In this document: positions 1-7,881 of the stretch, in pieces | How positions within the stretch are numbered: the first letter of the stretch is position 1 | Layout of the letters: each line of letters begins with the position of its first letter | Assembly (NCBI GenBank): GCA_002299965.1 | Contig: DBOM01000053.1 | Location: forward strand, 1 to 33,235 | Source of the DNA: Caldiserica bacterium UBA646 | GTDB taxonomy: Bacteria > Caldisericota > Caldisericia > Caldisericales > Caldisericaceae | DNA length: 33,235 nt | Direction: 5' to 3' | Notes under the pieces: generated by a model | The model's input: the letters and a program-made list of their open reading frames with translations, nothing else | What the model was told of the DNA's origin: nothing | The model's database searches: none | Program-made: the position numbers and the translations under genes

Positions 1-168
1 TTTATGCAATCTTTTTGACTGTTCTTCGTCCATTTTTATCTTTTCCGCACACTCTTTGCAGTAAAGTTTTTCGTCAATGATAATTGCCTCGTCAAATTGA
101 ATTGCTTTCCCGCAGCGCACACATACGCCGACTGTTTCTTTTTTTGCTTTGCCGGTGTCTTTTTTCAT
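1..168 (-). CDS. zinc-ribbon protein, 3' end outside window
   Basis: The reading frame starts at ATG 168 and runs off the left edge after 56 codons, so only the N-terminal part is visible. It begins MKKDTGKAKKETVGVCVRCG and has two cysteine pairs, CVRC (residues 16-19) and CKEC (residues 38-41). This is the spacing of a small treble-clef or zinc-ribbon fold that would bind one Zn. The lysine-rich start has no signal peptide, so the protein is probably cytoplasmic. The start codon overlaps the stop of the upstream membrane-protein gene (ATGA), which suggests translational coupling in one operon. The function is not recognisable; zinc ribbons of this kind occur in many unrelated small proteins. 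Confidence 0.7.
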   Translation of the reverse strand, partial: MKKDTGKAKKETVGVCVRCGKAIQFDEAIIIDEKLYCKECAEKIKMDEEQSKRLHK

Positions 169-677
169 TGGCCTTTGCCTCCTTTGCGTGGAATAAGCAT
201 AACGATACCAAGAATGATAATAAGTATCCAGATTCCATACCTATTCGCTGCCTTGTAAACTATTCCGGAAATATTTAATACAAATGGAATAAATAAAAAT
301 AGTCCTATTGCAATAAGTATTAATCCTGTGATGATGTCCCTGCCGTGTGATTTATAAAAAAATCCCTTAATGAGCAACGCAAGGCCTACAGAAATAAACC
401 CCGCAGCAACAACTGCCACTGTTGAAAATTGTATGATAGTGAGCGTAAAAAGAAGGATAAAAATTCCTATAAAAATCATAGACAGATAGCTTTCTGTACC
501 GGATTTGTCTTCTCTTTGCATATATTTAGCAGTATAACGAACCCCGTCAAACAGCAAGAAAAATCCGACAAAAGTCCAGAAAATAGAATTTACGATGCCA
601 ATATTTCCAAGGATAAAAGCACAGCCTAACGCGATAAGTAGACTTCCAATATTAAACCTCGAATCAAGATCTCTCAT
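165..677 (-). CDS. small multi-pass membrane protein (LiaF-TM/DUF5668-like)
   Basis: This is a 170-residue, strongly hydrophobic protein with about five or six membrane segments (roughly residues 9-28, 32-47, 64-85, 86-105, 113-132 and 143-160) and a basic C-terminal tail. The start 'RFNIGSLLIALGCAFILGNI' resembles the membrane module found in LiaI/LiaF-like envelope-stress proteins (DUF5668), which often appears alone as a small integral membrane protein. The start is supported by AAGGGGTG a few bases upstream. It shares an ATGA overlap with the zinc-ribbon gene downstream. The family assignment rests on general pattern only, and no enzymatic motif is visible. A role in envelope-stress sensing would be inference from family resemblance. 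Confidence 0.65.
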   Translation of the reverse strand: MRDLDSRFNIGSLLIALGCAFILGNIGIVNSIFWTFVGFFLLFDGVRYTAKYMQREDKSGTESYLSMIFIGIFILLFTLTIIQFSTVAVVAAGFISVGLALLIKGFFYKSHGRDIITGLILIAIGLFLFIPFVLNISGIVYKAANRYGIWILIIILGIVMLIPRKGGKGQ

Positions 678-875
678 TTTTTCACCCCTTTATTATTTAA
701 CTTTTGCATTTTTAAAAATAATTGTAATGCTTTAATTTTTCTCTCTTTTACGTACTGATTCCAATACCACGTACATATTATTGTACACTTTTTTATTAAA
801 TCATTCAAGTATATAATCATTTGGGCTTTATCTCTCCGTTCACGTCCTATTAAAAATGAGAAAAGATTAATGCAA

Positions 876-916
876 TTTTAAGAAATCAAAAAAAGTATTA
901 TAATACTTCAAAATAG
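876..916 (+). promoter_or_regulatory. predicted promoter of the M50-trpS-scpAB run
   Basis: There is a perfect -10 TATAAT at 899-904 with a weak -35 (TTTTAA, 876-881) at 17-bp spacing. The 18 bases from 899, TATAATACTTCAAAATAG, recur exactly in front of dcd at 15737-15754. AAGGAG follows 14-19 bases before the ATG at 931. Confidence 0.55.
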
Positions 917-930
917 AAAGGAGTAAAAAA

Positions 931-1557
931 ATGTTTGAATTTAGTGCAGATTATTGGATTAATTTGTTGCTTTTTACGCTGCCAGCTGTTTTGGTTGTTT
1001 TAACGCTACACGAAGTTGGCCACGCATACTCGGCATATAGATTAGGTGACCCAACAGCAAAGCGAATGGGTAGATTAAGCTTAAACCCTTTGCGTCATAT
1101 AGACCCTATCGGCATGATTACCCTCATCCTATTTAGATTTGGCTGGGGGAAACCAGTGCCAGTGGATTTCTTTGCGTTAAGAGATCTACGCTCAGGAATG
1201 GTAATTGTTTCGTTAGCAGGCCCGGTGATGAATTTCATTACTGCCCTTGTTCTCTCTCCTATCTACAAATGGGCGGTAAACTCTCCCGCTATGCTCACAA
1301 GCTTTAGCTATATTGTTATCCTAATACAGTACATCATCGTTTACAGTATATTTCTTGGTATGTTTAACCTTATCCCCATCCCCCCACTGGACGGCTCAAA
1401 AGTATTATTTGCCTTTACTAAAAGGCCTCAACGCTATCTTTTAGATGAATCAATAAACTACTACGGAATGTTTCTTCTTATTATTTTAATATTTTTGAGA
1501 GTTCCTTTTAATCTTCTAAATAAGATTATTTTACCAGTGATAAATTTGCTTCTATAG
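931..1557 (+). CDS. site-2-protease-type membrane metalloprotease (M50 family)
   Basis: This 208-residue integral membrane protein belongs to the M50 (site-2 protease, YwhC-like) family, whose members cut substrates inside the lipid bilayer. The zinc-binding motif HEVGH is at residues 27-31 within the first hydrophobic segment. The third-ligand motif NLIPIPPLDG is at 146-155, with D154 as the expected zinc ligand. The region SLNPLRHIDPIG (about 50-61) is typical of the short bacterial subgroup that lacks PDZ domains. Translation is supported by AAAGGAG about nine bases before the ATG. It is the first gene of a tight run with trpS, scpA and scpB (12-base gap to trpS). That neighbourhood is frequent for this subgroup, but its substrate is unknown. 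Confidence 0.9.
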   Translation: MFEFSADYWINLLLFTLPAVLVVLTLHEVGHAYSAYRLGDPTAKRMGRLSLNPLRHIDPIGMITLILFRFGWGKPVPVDFFALRDLRSGMVIVSLAGPVMNFITALVLSPIYKWAVNSPAMLTSFSYIVILIQYIIVYSIFLGMFNLIPIPPLDGSKVLFAFTKRPQRYLLDESINYYGMFLLIILIFLRVPFNLLNKIILPVINLLL

Positions 1558-1569
1558 GAGGGGGAATAG

Positions 1570-2547
1570 ATGAAAAGAGTTTTAAGCGGTATGAGATCCA
1601 CCGGGAAATTACACATAGGGCATCTTTTTGGCGCTCTTTCAAACTATGTCAAATTGCAGGGGCAGTATGATTCGTACTATTTTATTGCAGACCTTCATGC
1701 ACTAACGACAGAATATGCCCATACCGAGGAAATAAAAAGAAATAGAATAGAGGTAATGCTTGACTGGCTCGCATCAGGTATTGATCCTGAAAAAAGTACG
1801 CTGTTCATTCAGTCAAAAGTTCCTGAACACGCATATCTCACTTTGCTTCTCTCAATGATTGTCCCCACTCCGTGGGTCGAAAGAAACACGACAGTAAAAG
1901 AAATGATAAGAGATTTAGGCCTCAAAGAAAATGTATCATACGGGCTGCTCGGATATCCAATTCTTATGACATCTGATATTATCATATACAAAGCAGATTA
2001 TGTGCCAGTGGGAAAAGACCAGGTGCATCATCTTGAAATTGCAAGAGAAATTGTAAGAAGGTTTAACGGCTTATACGGGAATTTGTTTCCCGAGCCACAG
2101 GCACTGCTTACAGAATTCCCGTCCATTCCCGGAGTTGACGGAAAAAAGATGTCAAAAAGTTTAAACAATGACATAAAAATTGCAAACACGGAAGAGGAAA
2201 CGACAAAGAAAATTATGTCTGCTATTACAGACCCCGCAAAAATACGATTGCATGACAAAGGACATCCTGCGATATGCACCATTTTCAAATATCACGGAGT
2301 TTTTAACAAAGAAGAAGTGCCTACGATAAAACAAGATTGTGAATCAGGGCAATTAGGATGCGTTGCCTGCAAAAAACAGTGCGCAGCAAAATTAAACGAG
2401 CTTCTCAAAGGAATACGCGAAAAAAGAAAGTCGCTTGAGAGCAATGAACAAGAAATTATAGAAATCTTTGAAGAGGGGAGCAAAAAAGCAAAAAAGGTTG
2501 CTTCGGAAACATTAAAAGAAACCCTCTCAATGATGAAGATTGATTAA
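1570..2547 (+). CDS. trpS: tryptophanyl-tRNA synthetase, probable [4Fe-4S]-binding type
   Basis: This 325-residue class I aminoacyl-tRNA synthetase charges tRNA-Trp with tryptophan. The ATP-binding signatures are complete: HIGH at residues 15-18 and KMSKS at 193-197. A C-terminal insertion carries C236, C257, C264 and C267 (C-x20-C-x6-C-x2-C), with an extra C271. The Thermotoga maritima enzyme, which binds a [4Fe-4S] cluster near the anticodon-recognition region, has the closely similar C-x22-C-x6-C-x2-C starting at the same residue number, so cluster binding here is a good inference. The length fits the family. GGAGGGGG precedes the ATG. Its stop overlaps the start of scpA (TAATG). Confidence 0.96.
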   Translation: MKRVLSGMRSTGKLHIGHLFGALSNYVKLQGQYDSYYFIADLHALTTEYAHTEEIKRNRIEVMLDWLASGIDPEKSTLFIQSKVPEHAYLTLLLSMIVPTPWVERNTTVKEMIRDLGLKENVSYGLLGYPILMTSDIIIYKADYVPVGKDQVHHLEIAREIVRRFNGLYGNLFPEPQALLTEFPSIPGVDGKKMSKSLNNDIKIANTEEETTKKIMSAITDPAKIRLHDKGHPAICTIFKYHGVFNKEEVPTIKQDCESGQLGCVACKKQCAAKLNELLKGIREKRKSLESNEQEIIEIFEEGSKKAKKVASETLKETLSMMKID

Positions 2548-3212
2548 TGGGCGCAACAACGGTACTTTCCGAAATAATAAAAACCGCAAAAGAAAGCAGA
2601 GAAAACCTGCTTACAATAAATTTAATCTCAACCGTAGAGAAAGAGCTTAAAGACATACGTAGTAGTGAAGATTTTCTGGAAGTGGGGAACACCATTCTGT
2701 ATCTCAGCACCCTTATAGCGTTAAAATCAGAACTTTTACTTTACCTCTTTTCTTTAGAAAGCAGTAAAAAAAAGAAGGAAATGTCCGAAGATACGGAGCT
2801 TATGGAAATTTTTTCGATTATACAAAGAAGCATATCGAAAACAAACACTTTTAAAAAGACTCAGTACGTTGAAATCGAGGAAGAAGATAGCGTGCCTCTT
2901 TCAAAACTTTCAAAAATCGTGCAGGAACTTTTAGAAAGAGAGAGCTATCTTGACGAAAAAGAGGTAAAGAAAAACAACATTTCAATAAAAGAGACGATGA
3001 AAATGTTAAAAGAAGAAATAAAAAAGAAAAAGAAGATTATTTTTCAAGAGCTCTTCACAAGCAAAAGATCCCGCCTGGAAATTGTTTTACTATTCCTGGC
3101 AATTCTCATCCTGGCAAAGAGCAAATTTGCAAAAATAACACAAAAGGACACGTTTGCTCCAATTTACGTGGTTTACAGCAATGAAAAAAGAAGAATATCT
3201 CTTAGCAATTGA
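2547..3212 (+). CDS. scpA: segregation and condensation protein A (divergent)
   Basis: This 221-residue ScpA-like kleisin would bridge the SMC heads together with ScpB during chromosome condensation. The identification rests on the helical N-terminal region ending in 'YLSTLIALKSELLL', a charged middle, and the C-terminal winged-helix stretch 'RLEIVLLFLAILILAKSK' followed by 'DTFAPIYVVY'. Adjacency to scpB supports it. The usual N-terminal F-x-G-P-L-D-L-L-L motif is not recognisable and the protein is somewhat short, so it is a divergent member. The ATG overlaps the trpS stop codon, indicating translational coupling, and the 3' end overlaps scpB by 32 bases. Confidence 0.8.
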   Translation: MGATTVLSEIIKTAKESRENLLTINLISTVEKELKDIRSSEDFLEVGNTILYLSTLIALKSELLLYLFSLESSKKKKEMSEDTELMEIFSIIQRSISKTNTFKKTQYVEIEEEDSVPLSKLSKIVQELLERESYLDEKEVKKNNISIKETMKMLKEEIKKKKKIIFQELFTSKRSRLEIVLLFLAILILAKSKFAKITQKDTFAPIYVVYSNEKRRISLSN

Positions 3213-3687
3213 ATCAATTTTATTTGTTTCCGGAAAGCCTATCACCATAGGAAGATTAAGAGAAACATTTGGCATCAGTGCAGATGCCATACTGGAGATC
3301 CTACTTGATCTTGAAAAACAATACGAGGACAAAGGGATTAATGTAGTGCTAACCAAAAAGGGTTATACGCTAATTCCAAATGAAAAATACAAACGGTTCT
3401 ATTCAAAATTTATGAAGATAAAAAAATCTACCCTTTCAAAAGAAGCACTGGAGGTCATAGCAATTTTGATTAACAGCGAGAAGGCAACAAAGGGAAGAAT
3501 TGACAAATTAAGAGGCGTAAACAGCACAAGGATGGTAAATACGCTTCTAAAAAAAGGACTGATAAAGAAAGAGATTAACAACAATACTTTTTATTACAGC
3601 GTCACAGACTTTTTCATAAAAAATATAAATCCAGAAATGAGAGGAAGGCTATTTAACAAGAGCCTTTTCAAGAAAGAAGAAAAATAG
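3181..3687 (+). CDS. scpB: segregation and condensation protein B
   Basis: This 168-residue ScpB forms a winged-helix dimer that binds ScpA in the SMC complex. It opens 'MKKEEYLLAIESILFVSGKP', the typical ScpB start, and continues with 'LSKEALEVIAILI' around residues 80-100, the conserved second winged-helix entry. I chose the ATG at 3181 because the homologous N-terminus begins there. An in-frame upstream start at 3154 would add nine residues not typical of the family. No good Shine-Dalgarno sequence is visible, and translation is probably coupled to scpA, which it overlaps. It is slightly shorter than many ScpB proteins, whose acidic tail seems to be missing. It ends the run begun at 931. 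Confidence 0.88.
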   Translation: MKKEEYLLAIESILFVSGKPITIGRLRETFGISADAILEILLDLEKQYEDKGINVVLTKKGYTLIPNEKYKRFYSKFMKIKKSTLSKEALEVIAILINSEKATKGRIDKLRGVNSTRMVNTLLKKGLIKKEINNNTFYYSVTDFFIKNINPEMRGRLFNKSLFKKEEK

Positions 3688-3847
3688 GCCTCTATACGTA
3701 AAGATCATACGGAAAAAATAAAGAGCCTCTCGTCTAAATCTATTGTTCTTTCATGTTGGATAACATGGGGATAACTAAACTGCTGATTGCTACTAAGTTA
3801 AGACAATTTGACAAAAATTTCACTCTTTGTCAGCATTGATTATAACA

Positions 3848-3958
3848 TTATCCACAGCAAATTGTGGACAATGTGCATAACTTTTTATGACACTGTTTTG
3901 TCCCAAATAATGCTTACTTTTGAACAAATATTTTAGAAAAAGATATAAATTATCCACA
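3848..3958. promoter_or_regulatory. cluster of four DnaA-box-like 9-mers in a gene-free stretch
   Basis: The interval 3688-4110 has no convincing gene. It holds TTATCCACA at 3848-3856 (+), TTGTCCACA at 3863-3871 (-), TTATGCACA at 3872-3880 (-) and TTATCCACA at 3950-3958 (+). Two match the DnaA consensus perfectly and two differ at one base. The flanking sequence is very AT-rich. This could be a minor DnaA-binding locus or part of a replication origin. No dnaA or dnaN gene lies in the window, so origin function is unproven. Confidence 0.55.
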
Positions 3959-4030
3959 ATTTTTGAAATAAAAATGTCTCGTATAAAAAACCTATATACA
4001 AAACGTTCTTTTTGGTCAATTAAGCACCTC

Positions 4031-4072
4031 TTGACAACCTTATAAATTGTATTATTGTATTAGTACAATGAT
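4031..4072 (+). repeat. 42-bp direct repeat, copy 1: promoter plus YtrA-type operator
   Basis: These 42 bases are identical to 10961-11002. The element starts with a perfect -35 TTGACA. It contains the imperfect palindrome ATTGTATTA-N6-TAGTACAAT (4046-4069, one mismatch between arms), which resembles operators of YtrA-subfamily GntR repressors. A clean -10 at 17 bp is not visible. TATTAT (4050-4055) and TATTAG (4058-4063) are alternatives, both inside the palindrome, so repressor binding would block transcription of the lipoprotein gene at 4111. Confidence 0.75.
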
Positions 4073-4110
4073 AAAATAAAGCAATCTTTTAATAAAGGGG
4101 GAATGAATAT

Positions 4111-4551
4111 ATGAATACAAAAATCAAAACGTTAGCAGTGACAGGATTACTTATTGTTTTGATTTTATCATTTGGCTGTGCACCGAAAGTAGATGTCGAA
4201 GAAGCAAGAAGTTATGGAGATCCAATGACAGAAAACTTGTTAGTTGCAATGAACGAAAGTAACTACACAAAATTTTCAAAAGATCTGGACAGCGCAATGG
4301 AAACAGCACTACCTGAATCTGTTTTTCCAGATCTTATTTCTCAAATTAATGGAAGGGTGGGAAATTATGTCGCTGGCTCAAAGGAATTCCAGGAAGCGTA
4401 TATGACAGAACAATACATAAACATTGTATACAAAGCACAGTTCACAGAAGAACCTGAAGGAGTAACTGTAAGGGTCGTATTTGTAAAAGTTGATGGAGAA
4501 ATGAAGATATCAGGGTTATGGTTTGATTCGCCTAAATTAAAAGAAAAATAA
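4111..4551 (+). CDS. DUF3887-like lipoprotein under the GntR operator
   Basis: This 146-residue lipoprotein has a signal peptide ending in the lipobox LSFGC, so C23 would be lipidated and the mature protein anchored outside the membrane. The body, with 'LLVAMNESNYTKFSKDLDSA' (about residues 43-62) and an alternating C-terminal part ending 'VKVDGEMKISGLWFDSPK', resembles the small NTF2/cystatin-like DUF3887 fold. AAAGGGGG sits nine bases before the ATG. Its promoter is a perfect 42-bp copy of that in front of the gntR operon at 10961, so it should respond to the same regulator as the ABC exporter and the intramembrane protease there. No biochemical function is known to me for this family. Confidence 0.75.
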   Translation: MNTKIKTLAVTGLLIVLILSFGCAPKVDVEEARSYGDPMTENLLVAMNESNYTKFSKDLDSAMETALPESVFPDLISQINGRVGNYVAGSKEFQEAYMTEQYINIVYKAQFTEEPEGVTVRVVFVKVDGEMKISGLWFDSPKLKEK

Positions 4552-4771
4552 AAACAGCATCTAAAAAATAGATATGAAAAGCTTGTCTATCTGGTCCTTT
4601 TCAAACCTAAAAATTAAGTTTCCTCAGAATATGATATTTCTACTACACCCACAACCTCTACAATTCTATTAGCTACTGGAAGAACAGAATTATGCCTCCT
4701 GACAGAAGCTTTAATTTTAGTATAAATAGAAATAAAAGATTTTGTAGTCACCTAATTTAAGGAACACTACA

Positions 4772-6841
4772 TTATTGGAGACTAAGTTTATAAACACAAT
4801 CACCAGTACTTATGAAAATATCGTTATTAGCTACTTTCATTGATATTACTGCATGCAAATTTTCTTTGTTTATATGGTAGAAAGCTCCATTTTTAAACTG
4901 GAAAAGCCCCTTTGAGCTGCCGAAATAGACACTATTCTTGTTACATACGATAGAGGTAATGAACCCAATTGCACAGGGTAAGGAAGTTATGGTTTTGTTA
5001 TCTTTGATAAGATACAACTCATTTCCAGAAGCGACAAAAATTCCTTGATGGGAAATACACATAGCCGATATAAACTTGCCTTTAGTTCCTTTAAGTATAC
5101 TGACTGTTTTTCCTCCATCAGAAGATACAATAATGCCGTTAGACTCTGTTAAAATATAGATTATATTATTATGAAAAATTATATTTATGTTTCTAATCTT
5201 TGTTACTTCTCCGTTAGCCGTACCAGCCCCAACTGTAACAGCCAGGATGTTTGAATCAACTTTTTCCCATAAGTTGTTATTGAAATAGTAAATTTTACTT
5301 CCTGAAAAATCGTATAGGTAGTTAGAAATATTCTGAAGGAAATTTCCTGAATGTCCAGAATAGTTCGGAAGATTAACCTTTGAGATAATATTCGAAATCA
5401 TATAAACACCCCTATCTGTTCCTACAAATTCTTTCCCTTGAAATTTTGCCTCAGAAAAAGCTTCTTCAAGAGGTCCTATATCTTTCTTAAAGCTTAGTAT
5501 GTTTATCCATTTGCCTCCGTTGTACTGGTAAACACCCTTGCCTCTTGCACTAACTAAGATATCTGGCGAATGAAGAAAATACAGAGGAGGTGTTAATACA
5601 TCAACAGGGATCACCCGGGGATTGACCGAGATAGGATCCTCTATCAAACCATTTCTTGTTGTTCCAACAATAAGTTTGTTGTTATATTCACCTATAGATG
5701 TGGTGTAGGTAAAAGTACCAATCTTTTTAAAGTCGTCACCTTCATTTACATACAGCCCACCATCAAAAGTAGAAAAGTAAACCTTATCATTTAATACATA
5801 CAAAAAATGGCTTGAATTTAGAGGAACGTCCTTTATTATACCTACTGATGTAAATCTGTTTGTATTTTCCGTTGATGAGAGGACTTCGACATCATTCTTT
5901 CTATGTATTGCAATAAAAAGTTTATGCCTTCCTATAAAAGCTGCACCAAGCTTTCTTTTTACTGTTGATAGCTTATTTGTTTCTATATCATAACGATAGA
6001 GATTTATTAAATAAGGACCGCTATTTAAATAAAGACCATAACTTGCAAAAATATAGAGATCGTTGCCAGATAAATAGAGCTTCGTAATACCTACTATATT
6101 TCTTCTAAGCTGCACGAAGTGCTTACTCCCCGGATTGTAGCTGTATAAGCCAGACTGGCATCCTATAAACAGGGTATTATTTTTTTCGCTATAACAGAGT
6201 GCTTTAGCCATAGAGAACGGGGTTGGTGCAATTTTGTTTTGCCCTTTACTATTTAAAAGTATAAGTTTACTGTTTCCTTCTACAATAAAAATTCCATTTG
6301 GAGTAATGGCAAAATCTGTAGGACTTCCTCTATACAAGACAGTGAAATCATTACTATTTTTGGAAGAGACAATACCGTTCTCAAGGAGAAGATAAAGTGC
6401 TCCATCCTGCGATTCTTCAATCTTATAGACAGCAGGCGAAGGAAGTCCTTTGTTTATCGTTGCCATTGGCATACTTACCGTTTTCTCTGACCTCACCTCA
6501 TTTAATTTGTAGTTCAATATAATATCCTTCTTTTCAAGAGGGATATTTTCTTCAAGCGTTTCATAGCCATCCTTCTGAATAACAAATTCCACAACGTTAT
6601 CACTTGTTTTGATATAGAAATCGCACGGTGTCTTCAAAGGCTTCCTGTTCAGTAGGAGTACTTCTGCCCCTTGCGGGGATGTATTGACCTGAATGTGGTA
6701 CTGCACAGGGGTAAAGTATTCTTTTAGAGCAAAAGCACCTGCAACGATCCCCACTATTACAATAACAAATCCTACAGGTCCGAAGATACTTAAAGGATTC
6801 GCATCGCTTCTTTCTTTTTTAGAAGTTCTTAACTTATTCAT
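4772..6841 (-). CDS. membrane-anchored PEGA-domain protein with beta-propeller repeats
   Basis: This 689-residue protein has a short basic cytoplasmic start, one membrane segment (about residues 20-42) and an exported remainder. Residues about 50-115 ('YHIQVNTSPQGAEVLLLNRK' to 'VIQKDGYETLEENI') form a PEGA domain, a small beta module common in surface proteins. Then follow many short repeats of the type 'xxLYxxSxxGLYxxxGxxF' (for example 'NTLFIGCQSGLYSYNPGSKH', 'NSVYFGSSKGLFQFKNGAFY'), as in two-component-regulator-type or photosystem-assembly-like propellers. This implies one or two seven-bladed propellers. No catalytic motif is visible, and binding of ligand or cell-wall material is inference. 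It is the last gene of the minus-strand exported-protein operon, nine bases after the small ORF stop. Confidence 0.75.
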   Translation of the reverse strand: MNKLRTSKKERSDANPLSIFGPVGFVIVIVGIVAGAFALKEYFTPVQYHIQVNTSPQGAEVLLLNRKPLKTPCDFYIKTSDNVVEFVIQKDGYETLEENIPLEKKDIILNYKLNEVRSEKTVSMPMATINKGLPSPAVYKIEESQDGALYLLLENGIVSSKNSNDFTVLYRGSPTDFAITPNGIFIVEGNSKLILLNSKGQNKIAPTPFSMAKALCYSEKNNTLFIGCQSGLYSYNPGSKHFVQLRRNIVGITKLYLSGNDLYIFASYGLYLNSGPYLINLYRYDIETNKLSTVKRKLGAAFIGRHKLFIAIHRKNDVEVLSSTENTNRFTSVGIIKDVPLNSSHFLYVLNDKVYFSTFDGGLYVNEGDDFKKIGTFTYTTSIGEYNNKLIVGTTRNGLIEDPISVNPRVIPVDVLTPPLYFLHSPDILVSARGKGVYQYNGGKWINILSFKKDIGPLEEAFSEAKFQGKEFVGTDRGVYMISNIISKVNLPNYSGHSGNFLQNISNYLYDFSGSKIYYFNNNLWEKVDSNILAVTVGAGTANGEVTKIRNINIIFHNNIIYILTESNGIIVSSDGGKTVSILKGTKGKFISAMCISHQGIFVASGNELYLIKDNKTITSLPCAIGFITSIVCNKNSVYFGSSKGLFQFKNGAFYHINKENLHAVISMKVANNDIFISTGDCVYKLSLQ

Positions 6842-6850
6842 ATTTTTACC

Positions 6851-6970
6851 TCATAAAGGAGACGGTACTGGATTATTGGCAAAAGATACGGAAGTAAAAC
6901 TTGTTAACAGAAACTCAATAATCAAAGCAAAAACTACAAACTTAAAATACTTATTTTGTCGAGTAAACAT
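6851..6970 (-). CDS. 39-residue exported peptide: signal sequence with an 8-residue tail
   Basis: The ORF starts at ATG 6970 with a consensus GGAGG five bases upstream and encodes MFTRQNKYFKFVVFALIIEF followed by LLTSFTSVSFANNPVPSPL. The layout is a basic n-region, a hydrophobic core and SFA as a likely signal-peptidase site, leaving only NNPVPSPL as mature peptide. It lies between the group II intron 3' end (about 30 bases upstream) and the PEGA gene (9-base gap), on the same strand. It may be a genuine secreted oligopeptide or the truncated head of a former exported protein. The strong ribosome-binding site argues that it is translated. No homologue is recognised. Confidence 0.55.
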   Translation of the reverse strand: MFTRQNKYFKFVVFALIIEFLLTSFTSVSFANNPVPSPL

Positions 6971-7023
6971 TTTAACCTCCTATCATTTTATTATTTTTAA
7001 TAGTGAGGATAACATTCCTCACG

Positions 7024-7056
7024 GAACCGTGCTTGAGGTTTTCCCTCACACGGCTC
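7024..7056 (-). ncRNA. group II intron domain V
   Basis: This is the 33-nt catalytic hairpin: lower stem GAGCCGTG/CACGGTTC (8 pairs including one G-U), a 2-nt AG bulge, upper stem TGAGG/CCTCA and loop GAAAA. The AGC catalytic triad is retained at its normal position, so the ribozyme core may still be active. Confidence 0.85.
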
Positions 7057-7096
7057 TTCGTTTACTCCTTTGTATTCTGTACTTCTCTCCACAGAA

Positions 7097-7189
7097 TTAT
7101 ACTCGCTTTTCAATAATCATAAAGGATATACATATTATGTTCTTATCCTTCTTGGCTATTTCAGTTATGAGGTTCAGTTTTGTTTCCAT
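7097..7189 (-). pseudogene. remnant of intron-encoded reverse transcriptase start
   Basis: A 30-codon ORF opens METKLNLITEIAKKDKNI, which looks like the N-terminus of intron-encoded LtrA-type reverse transcriptase/maturase proteins, then diverges and stops at TAA 7097. The sequence passes directly into the stretch preceding domain V. The RT, maturase and endonuclease domains are therefore absent through an internal deletion, and any mobility or splicing help would have to come from another intron copy. Confidence 0.6.
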
Positions 7190-7881
7190 AGTTTCTCCGA
7201 TTCATTGTTCAGGCTATGTTTCACTTTACCTCTGCATATTAACGCTAACCCCTTCAAGTAGAATGCATCTTCCTCACAGGATATTACTCCTGCTACACCT
7301 CTACTATGAGTTAGCCCGACTGCCAAAACAGCTTTTAAGGATTCTTGCTTCTTCGGCTTGTAATCCTCTACTTTGCTATATTCTCTTGTTCTTTTTGCTA
7401 ATAGTGGTGGAATATTAACCTCTATTAACTCGGACTTTTCATTACGCACCTGTCCGTAGTTCGTGCGATTCTTTGCAAAGAATGTTAAGGCTCTCCCAGG
7501 TTCCTGTAATTTCCATTCAATAGCAGGGTGTAGACTTAGACCCGAAAGAGTAATCCATCTCTTGCCCTATCAAGGTGGATTATGCTGTCTTCCAGTGAAT
7601 GAAAACTGTCGACCTCTTTGATGTTGGTAATTACGGGGCTCAATACCTTCACTTGCGTTACAGTCTAATATCTCCCGACGCTATCTTCATTTATTTCGTT
7701 ACCTGCAGGTATGCAACTCAGGTGATAGGCTGTAGGCTACACTTTGCCTATATCGGACTTTAACCGGTAAGAAATTACAAGCTTTTCCTGGCACACTCAT
7801 TCTTTATTTCCATTAAAAATTTTCATTTATGCATTTAAACGCAGGAACCTGGAACCGCTGCTTAAGTTTCTGAAAAGTTTT

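Larger units (their letters stand above)
7000..7796 (-). mobile_element. group II intron, reverse transcriptase deleted
   Basis: Read on the minus strand, the element starts GTGTGCCAGG at 7796, like bacterial group II 5' ends. It carries domain I-type sequence (ACCTGGGAGAGCC near 7490) and ends with domains V and VI. Domain V (7056-7024) pairs GAGCCGTG with CACGGTTC, has a 2-nt bulge and a 5-bp upper stem under a GAAAA loop. Domain VI is GTGAGG...CCTCAC, ending at about 7000 in ...CTAT. The last six exon bases, GAATGA (7802-7797), are complementary to TCATTC within domain I (7602-7597), a fitting IBS1/EBS1 pair that independently supports the 5' boundary. About 797 nt remain, against 2-3 kb for an intact RT-encoding intron. 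It lies in the sense direction inside the exported-protein operon. Confidence 0.85.

Noticed and set aside
3848..3958. Calling this a proven oriC
   Set aside because: DnaA boxes are clear, but no dnaA, dnaN, rpmH or gyrase gene is adjacent, and the trpS-scpAB genes would face the proposed origin. It is kept only as a finding.
6693..7418. 241-codon plus-strand open frame
   Set aside because: It runs antisense across the PEGA gene start, the 39-codon ORF and the group II intron RNA. It has no ribosome site and no recognisable domain, and domain V explains the conserved sequence.
7174..7449. 91-codon minus-strand frame inside the intron
   Set aside because: The stretch is structured intron RNA between domain I and the RT remnant. 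The peptide has no RT motif, and the real RT start is in another frame at 7189.
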